Source: DASPGQ01 sp035457705 (GTDB taxonomy: Bacteria > Acidobacteriota > Vicinamibacteria > Marinacidobacterales > SMYC01). Taken from it: DNA of 64,000 bases. Both the position numbers and the translations under genes were made by a program. Below are positions 59,805 through 64,000 of this stretch, piece after piece. Positions within the stretch are counted from its first letter, which is position 1. Every line of letters starts with the position of its first letter. Below the pieces are notes generated by a model. It was not told where the DNA came from. It saw only the letters and a list, made by a program, of their open reading frames with translations, and ran no database searches. The stretch covers positions 112,512-176,511 of the forward strand of contig DATIBD010000022.1 of the NCBI GenBank assembly GCA_035457705.1, given 5' to 3'.

Positions 59805-60314
59805 GTGAAGGACATTGCCGAGCTCCTCAACGACATGGTCCACCACGGAGTGATCGCGGACTATGCTCTCTTTGGCGCAGTGGCGCAGATGCGATATACA
59901 GAACCGATCGCCACGGTGGATGCGGATGTCCTCGTCGTGCTTCCATCGCAGGAAAGGCTCGATTTGCTCGGTCCTCTGTATCAATTCTGTCTAGAGCGAG
60001 GGTTCGAAGCGGAAGGAGAGGCGGTACGCGTGGGCGCGTGGCCGGTGCAATTCATACCGACTTTCAGCCAACTCACGTCCGAAGCGGTCGCTTCGGCTGA
60101 GACGGTCGATTTCGAGGGAGTTCCCCTCAGGGTTGTCCGGCCGGCTCATCTCGCCGCAATCGCGTTGAGCGTCGGCAGGGCGAAGGACTGGACGAGAATC
60201 CTGGCCCTCCTGGAATCCGGAAGCGTCACGAGGAAGGAGATTGCCGAGATCGCCGGCCGCCACGAGATGACCGCTTCATGGTCGCGGTTTGTGGAGCGAT
60301 TCCTCGATGGATGA
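59805..60314 (+). CDS. Nucleotidyltransferase-like protein (AbiEii/DUF6036-like)
   Basis: A 169-residue protein from GTG 59805. YALFGAVAQMRYTEPIATVD and ADVLVVL resemble the G-[GA]-x-A...D-x-D core of minimal nucleotidyltransferases. The usual Gly-Gly/Ser is GAVA, and only a VDADV Asp pair is seen. VPLRVVRPAHLAAIAL fits the C-terminal helix of AbiEii-like proteins. Its stop overlaps the next gene. It could be the toxin or modifier half of a two-gene toxin-antitoxin-like unit. Confidence 0.65.
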   Translation: MKDIAELLNDMVHHGVIADYALFGAVAQMRYTEPIATVDADVLVVLPSQERLDLLGPLYQFCLERGFEAEGEAVRVGAWPVQFIPTFSQLTSEAVASAETVDFEGVPLRVVRPAHLAAIALSVGRAKDWTRILALLESGSVTRKEIAEIAGRHEMTASWSRFVERFLDG

Positions 60315-60501
60315 GATCTCGCGGCTTTTCGAACTCCAGCGCGCGTCGCAACGGGCGCTGCGCGACCTACCATGGGCCGAGAAACTGCGGCTAGCGGTGA
60401 AGCTCCGTGATTCGGTCGTGTTGCTGCGTAGCTCTTGGCCCTCGCGAAAAAGAGCACGCGACGTAGGCGAAGTCCGCGCCAACGACAAGCAACCGCGGTA
60501 G
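60307..60501 (+). CDS. Small hypothetical protein paired with the nucleotidyltransferase-like gene
   Basis: A 64-residue basic protein (MDEISRLFELQRASQRALRD and on) whose ATG at 60307 overlaps the upstream stop. WAEKLRLAVKLRDSVVLLR is amphipathic helix. No family recognised. The overlap and size fit a partner or antitoxin role. Confidence 0.55.
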   Translation: MDEISRLFELQRASQRALRDLPWAEKLRLAVKLRDSVVLLRSSWPSRKRARDVGEVRANDKQPR

Positions 60502-60644
60502 ACGAACGCGGTAGCAGTTTGGTGAAGCCACGTCTCCCGGCAGCGCGATGGCGAGTGGGCGAGGCGTGACCTGATTTTCCATGAATGACGTCCCCCTCAT
60601 CGCCGCTCCAGCGTCTCCGCTTTCGCCTACTGCCTCGTAGGCAC

Positions 60645-60791
60645 TTACGCTTTCGGCTCATCGAGCCGGTTCTGAACCACGATGATCTACCTTAGGCCGG
60701 CGAACGGGTCGGCCAGGTGGTCGACTGGAGCATCACCTTCTTTGATTAACAGCAACCGTTGCCCGTCGGGTGCGATGTCGTACAAAACCCG
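60645..60791 (-). pseudogene. Relic of a kinase-linked WD40/PD40 C-terminus
   Basis: The minus strand reads RVLYDIAPDGQRLLLIKEG, a TAG stop, then IIVVQNRLDEPKA before TAA. This resembles the C-terminal end of PD40-bearing Ser/Thr kinases (typically YDVAPDG-RFLMIKE and IVVVQNW-EELK). No other part of such a gene is present. Confidence 0.65.
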
Positions 60792-60802
60792 CGCTTTTCT
60801 AT

Positions 60803-60847
60803 TGGTCGGCGTGGCGTGATTTGAACACGCGGCCCCCTGGTCCCGAA
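60803..60847 (-). tRNA. 3' fragment of a tRNA-Pro(CGG) gene (relic)
   Basis: Read on the minus strand: anticodon loop TTCGGGA, CCAG anticodon stem, GGGGGCC variable loop, T arm GCGTG-TTCAAAT-CACGC, acceptor strand CACGCCG, discriminator A and encoded CCA. The D arm and 5' acceptor strand are absent upstream, so this is a 45-nt 3' half, the form often left as an attachment site by tRNA-targeting integrases. Confidence 0.65.
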
Positions 60848-60931
60848 TCACCCCGTGGTCGGGTCCTTTGTAGCATGCATTTCGCGTCTCCGTCCGATTC
60901 AGTTCGCTCGAGACAGCGGCAGAGCGGTCGG

Positions 60932-61861
60932 CTAATAAGGGCGCCTATTCAGGTCGGACTCCCCGTCGAAGCGGCTTCGCGCCTGAACGGCGGCGGCGGT
61001 TTCGGCGAAGCTCTCGTCGCGCGTGTAGCCGACATCGACGATGCAAGCCTCCAGCAAATCTGGATCGGTGACACCCGCTTCCGCGCACGCTGCGCGCGCT
61101 CGTCGCCGCCAGCTGGGGGGAAGGCCGGCGGCGCTAGCTTCCCTCTTCGGCGTCGGCTTCCGGAACGTCCGCGTGCTTTGCCCCGGCGCGTACTCGAACA
61201 GAGACGTCGGCTGAGACACGAGCCAGTCATGGTCGTCGTCGAAGAACAGGCGTCGTGCGAACTCGGCGAGACTGGCTTCGAGCCTCGAGCCCGAGGCGCC
61301 GATGGCCGTCACCGCATCGATATCGTCCGCGGAGTTCCCGTTGAAGTTGCCGAAAAGACCCGAGAGCGTTCCTCGACGGGTCACAGCGGGCCTCAGGAAG
61401 GTATTGATGTGCCCCTTGCCGATACTGATGGACAGGCTCGAGCCGTCTCTCCAGACGATCTCGTACCCTTGCTGCGACCGCTCGATCCGCCCCCCTTCGG
61501 GCAGATCGAGGCCATCGCCGGGTAAGAGCGTCACCGGCTGCTCTTGGATGGAAAGCAACGGCTCCCGCCCCAGCGCGACCGAGACGCGACTCGTGTCGAC
61601 CAACACGGCCACCGCGGTGAGAATCGACACGTAGCTCGCAAAGCCCGTCGACTCGAGGCGGAGCTGCACTTCGAAATCCCCGGCCGTCGCTCGACTCGCG
61701 ACGAACTCGCCGCCGGCCTGGAGGTCGTAGTTCGCGCCGTCCAAGGTCTGGACATGGATGTCACCCCACGCTCGCCCCTCTTCCGCACGGACAGGGCCGA
61801 CGGCGCTGACGAGCCCGAGCAGAGGAAATGCAGTGTATACGAGTCGTCGTTTCGTCGTCAT
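60932..61861 (-). CDS. Secreted von Willebrand factor type D-domain protein
   Basis: A 309-residue protein with signal LVYTAFPLLGLVSAVGPVRA. GDIHVQTLDGANYDLQAGGE then RRGTLSGLFGNFNGNSADD is the VWD domain signature (start and calcium-binding GLFGNFNG). A C-terminal tail rich in Arg and Ala has two Cys. VWD domains are mainly known from animal extracellular proteins and are uncommon in bacteria. ATG 61861 is chosen; a TTG 18 nt upstream is possible. Confidence 0.8.
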   Translation of the reverse strand: MTTKRRLVYTAFPLLGLVSAVGPVRAEEGRAWGDIHVQTLDGANYDLQAGGEFVASRATAGDFEVQLRLESTGFASYVSILTAVAVLVDTSRVSVALGREPLLSIQEQPVTLLPGDGLDLPEGGRIERSQQGYEIVWRDGSSLSISIGKGHINTFLRPAVTRRGTLSGLFGNFNGNSADDIDAVTAIGASGSRLEASLAEFARRLFFDDDHDWLVSQPTSLFEYAPGQSTRTFRKPTPKREASAAGLPPSWRRRARAACAEAGVTDPDLLEACIVDVGYTRDESFAETAAAVQARSRFDGESDLNRRPY

Positions 61862-62543
61862 GCTTCGGGCAAGGAGCAAGAACCGTGCCGCGGCTCTTTG
61901 CCCGTTTCGAGCGGCAGGACAAGACGGGGTGCAGCCCCAGTGTCCCCTCCGGCGGGCGGGACGGCCTCCCCCGCGGACGGTTCACACTGGTCTTGTTCGT
62001 CAAGTCGAGATGGCGCTCGGTGGTTCCTGACCTGCGACCCCCTAATCCCGAATCTCCCGGCCTTCGAATCCCAAGGGTGCGCCATTTCTTAAACGGAAGT
62101 CGGCTCGGCATCGAGCCGAACACGTTCAACGACCCGGAGGGCCGCCTTCTGCCTTTGTCGCGCTGCGTGCGTGGAATTTTGCGGAGGAGTTCCTCGACGA
62201 TCCCGTCGTTTGGCTTCACATTGCGCAGAGCGCGAATCGTGAGACCTACGACATTCTTGTACTACGGAGCGTATGCCCGACGAACTACAAAACATCTCGG
62301 TACGATACATGCCGCAGACAAAGACAACAGCTCGACGGAGCCGAGCGCAAAACTCTTAGGCGACGATGGGCGACCTGACTTGCCGTGTGTTCCAGACCCA
62401 TCCATTTCGCCCACACTTCTGGACGAGGCGGGTGCACTCAGCCGCCGATCAATCGTCCTCTTCTCGGCAAGCAGTTTTTGTCGTACGATTCTCTTCACTG
62501 CAAAGGTCCTTTCGTCGTGCTTCCTTGGAATGTTGGACAACCC
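61862..62543. other. Region without a recognisable gene; contains a tRNA-like relic
   Basis: At 62011-62052 the minus strand reads TTCGGGATTAGGGGGTCGCAGGT and ends GCGCCA, resembling the anticodon loop, variable region and 3' end seen at 60803-60847, but with a degenerate T arm. Otherwise open frames here match no family. Confidence 0.4.
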
Positions 62544-63031
62544 ATGAAACACTGGGATTTTCGAGTTTCTTCCTCTTGGAAGCACTTCAAGAAGATCTGC
62601 GAGTACGCGGCGAGATGCCTCAAGGCTCACGGGTTCACCGACATCGTGTTCATCGGCGACAGCTGTGGAAACCAGACGGGCCTGAGGAAAGTTGCCCAGG
62701 GATTGAACGAGAAATGGCGTGCCGGCGGGGCGCGCGTTCATTTCGTTTCTGATTACTACTCCAAACCATGGCTTGCGTGAGTGGCTCGTTTCGCATGGCG
62801 AGTCGGAGGAGTCGATTGGCAGGCACGGGGTTGTCTCGGATACCTCGCCGCTTTTGGCCTTTGCCCCGCAACAGGTCCGACGCGAGCAACGAGCGCCCCG
62901 AGGTGGGTTCGAGCGAAGCGGTGTGAGCGGAGACTCCACGCGCGCCTCGGCCGCCTGCGGTGAAAAGGGGTATCGACCTGAAAGTTGAAGCGACGCTCCG
63001 CCGACTGATGGAGCTCACGGCCGCGCGTTGA
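62544..63031 (+). pseudogene. Degenerate creatininase-family amidohydrolase
   Basis: C-terminal two thirds of a creatininase-family protein split over three frames. AARCLKAHGFTDIVFIGDS and WRAGGARVHFVSDYYSKPW come first, then LREWLVSHGESEESIGRHG with FERSGVSGDSTRASAACG, then GIDLKVEATLRRLMELTAAR ending at TGA 63031. Two frameshifts (near 62765 and 62960) and loss of the N-terminal metal-binding part make it non-functional. Confidence 0.85.
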
Positions 63032-64000
63032 AAGAGCTCTTCGCCACCGTCCAGAAACGCTGTCCCCCGGAGGCGTGGTCTCGCGGGGTGGCGCTAGCCC
63101 GGAGCCACGCCGTCACGGTCGAGTCCGATGAAGAGGATGAGGTCGTCGCGCGCGTGCGTGTCATGGGCGGTGCCGTCGCTCCGACCGTCTCGCTCTATCC
63201 CGAGGAGCTAGAATGGGAATGCGACTGCCAAGGCCCCCTCGACGCTTGCGAGCACGTCGCGGCCGTCATCATAGCGAAACGGCTGGGGACGATTGGCTCT
63301 TCTGAGTCCCGACCCGTTCTCTACCGCTTGTCGCGCCGCCGAGGAGGTCTCTTCCTCGAGCGCGGCGTCGAGGAAGAGGGATCGTTCGTTCCCATCGAGC
63401 ATCCCCTAGAGGCCATCGCCTCGGGGACGTTCCACGGACCTCTCTTCGACGCGAAGCCGGCGGATCTCGAGGTGGACCGGGCGCTTCGGGGACGGTTCAG
63501 CGGACTTCTCGAGCGCGGTGCGATCGAGCGCGTCTTTCGCGCCCTTGCCGGGTCGAAGCACGTTTCGTTCGACGGGGCGCCGGTCGACGTCTCGGGGGCT
63601 CCGATCGTTTCGCCGGTGCTCGTCGAGGACGCGGGTGAAGGATTTCGGCTGCGTATGGGTGAGGCGACGGGTGAGCCCTTTGTGCTCCACAACGGCTGTC
63701 TTCATCCGACGAAGGATCCCGCGCTCTCGGGACGCGAGCGCGAGGAGCTGACGCGCGGTCGCTTTTTCGGGCCTGACGAAGTGGCGACGCTCGCGGGAGA
63801 GGTGCTCCCCTCCTTGAAGAAGCGAACGGCCGTGGATGTCCGCACCCGTCGCCTTCCGAAGGCGGGGAAATCTCCGCCTCGCCTCACGTTTCTTTTGCAG
63901 CGCAACGGCGACCGACTCTACGTTCTTCCCCGAATCCGATACGCGGAGCCGGTGCCGCTTCGCGATTTCGACGCCGAGCGGCGTTTGCAGGATGAGCTCG
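63028..64000 (+). CDS. SWIM zinc-finger SNF2/RapA-family helicase, N-terminal part (runs off the window)
   Basis: Open from TTG 63028 to the window end (324 codons). The TTG overlaps the creatininase pseudogene stop (TTGA). Residues about 65-90 contain ECDCQGPLDACEHVAAVIIA, a SWIM zinc finger (CxC...CxH). The following region (RFFGPDEVATLAGEVLP, LYVLPRIRYAEP) resembles the bacterial SNF2-associated domain preceding the helicase motor, which would lie beyond 64000. Probable chromatin-free DNA translocase; role unknown. Confidence 0.8.
   Translation, partial: MKELFATVQKRCPPEAWSRGVALARSHAVTVESDEEDEVVARVRVMGGAVAPTVSLYPEELEWECDCQGPLDACEHVAAVIIAKRLGTIGSSESRPVLYRLSRRRGGLFLERGVEEEGSFVPIEHPLEAIASGTFHGPLFDAKPADLEVDRALRGRFSGLLERGAIERVFRALAGSKHVSFDGAPVDVSGAPIVSPVLVEDAGEGFRLRMGEATGEPFVLHNGCLHPTKDPALSGREREELTRGRFFGPDEVATLAGEVLPSLKKRTAVDVRTRRLPKAGKSPPRLTFLLQRNGDRLYVLPRIRYAEPVPLRDFDAERRLQDEL

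Noticed and set aside
1..64000. CRISPR array, rRNA operon or complete prophage
   Set aside because: No short regularly spaced direct repeats, no rRNA-like sequence and no phage structural or integrase genes were seen.

Overview
The window looks like part of a chromosome from a high-GC member of the Acidobacteriota or a close relative. The indicators are family-level: a VWFA-related protein of the acidobacterial type, an ADOP-type (acidobacterial duplicated orphan permease) transporter, a PASTA-less Ser/Thr kinase carrying TolB-like and TPR domains, a PD40/CehA metallohydrolase, and several FG-GAP/UnbV proteins. No rRNA, intact tRNA or CRISPR array was seen. Many adjacent genes share ATGA, GTGA or TTGA overlaps, so translational coupling is the rule.

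Layout. 1-1813 (minus): heme genes hemN (cut by the window edge) and hemH. 1987-10608 (plus): a membrane-anchored multiheme cytochrome followed by three FG-GAP/TPR proteins, all coupled. 10990-18565 (plus): a complete downstream benzoyl-CoA module (had, oah, dch, bcrC, bcrB, bcrA, bcrD), followed by a GNAT acetyltransferase and an outer-membrane porin-like protein. 20665-21990: class III aminotransferase. 22008-28510 (minus): gamma-glutamyl cyclotransferase, gamma-glutamyltranspeptidase, PAS sensor kinase and S9 peptidase. 28971-29423: Hsp20. 30435-33743 (plus): TPR protein, VWFA protein and M20D amidohydrolase. 33811-37957 (minus): GH116 glycosidase and D-aminoacylase-like lipoprotein. 38091-39823: TPR membrane protein and a wrecked AbiEii-type locus. 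39881-47044 (minus): CehA-type metallohydrolase, Ser/Thr kinase and ADOP permease. 47659-49359 (minus): sigma-70-family factor and Rrf2 regulator. 49429-54633 (plus): a six-gene coupled operon with an ABC-2 permease, LolA-like protein, type III polyketide synthase, isoprenylcysteine-methyltransferase-like protein, acyl carrier protein and acyl-AMP ligase. 54998-57940: PQQ dehydrogenase, lipocalin-like and cupin genes. 58256-59578: M24 peptidase. 59577-63031: a decay zone holding two kinase relics, a tRNA-Pro 3' fragment, a VWD-domain gene and a frameshifted creatininase. 63028-64000: the start of a SWIM/SNF2 helicase.

How the genes work together. The benzoyl-CoA module would dearomatise benzoyl-CoA with ATP (BcrABCD), hydrate the diene (Dch), oxidise the alcohol (Had) and open the ring hydrolytically (Oah). 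No CoA ligase or ferredoxin gene is in view. The heme genes diverge from the multiheme cytochrome operon and could supply its cofactor. The polyketide operon reads as activation of a fatty acid (ligase), loading on ACP, extension by the type III synthase, methylation, and membrane export.

The most unusual non-coding signal is a roughly 110-140 bp dispersed repeat. It occurs in five copies and has at least two hairpins, one with a compensatory base change. Copies sit against stop codons or just ahead of ribosome-binding sites. A second repeat is a recent partial duplication of the 5' end of the M24 peptidase gene, placed about 3.5 kb upstream of the intact gene.
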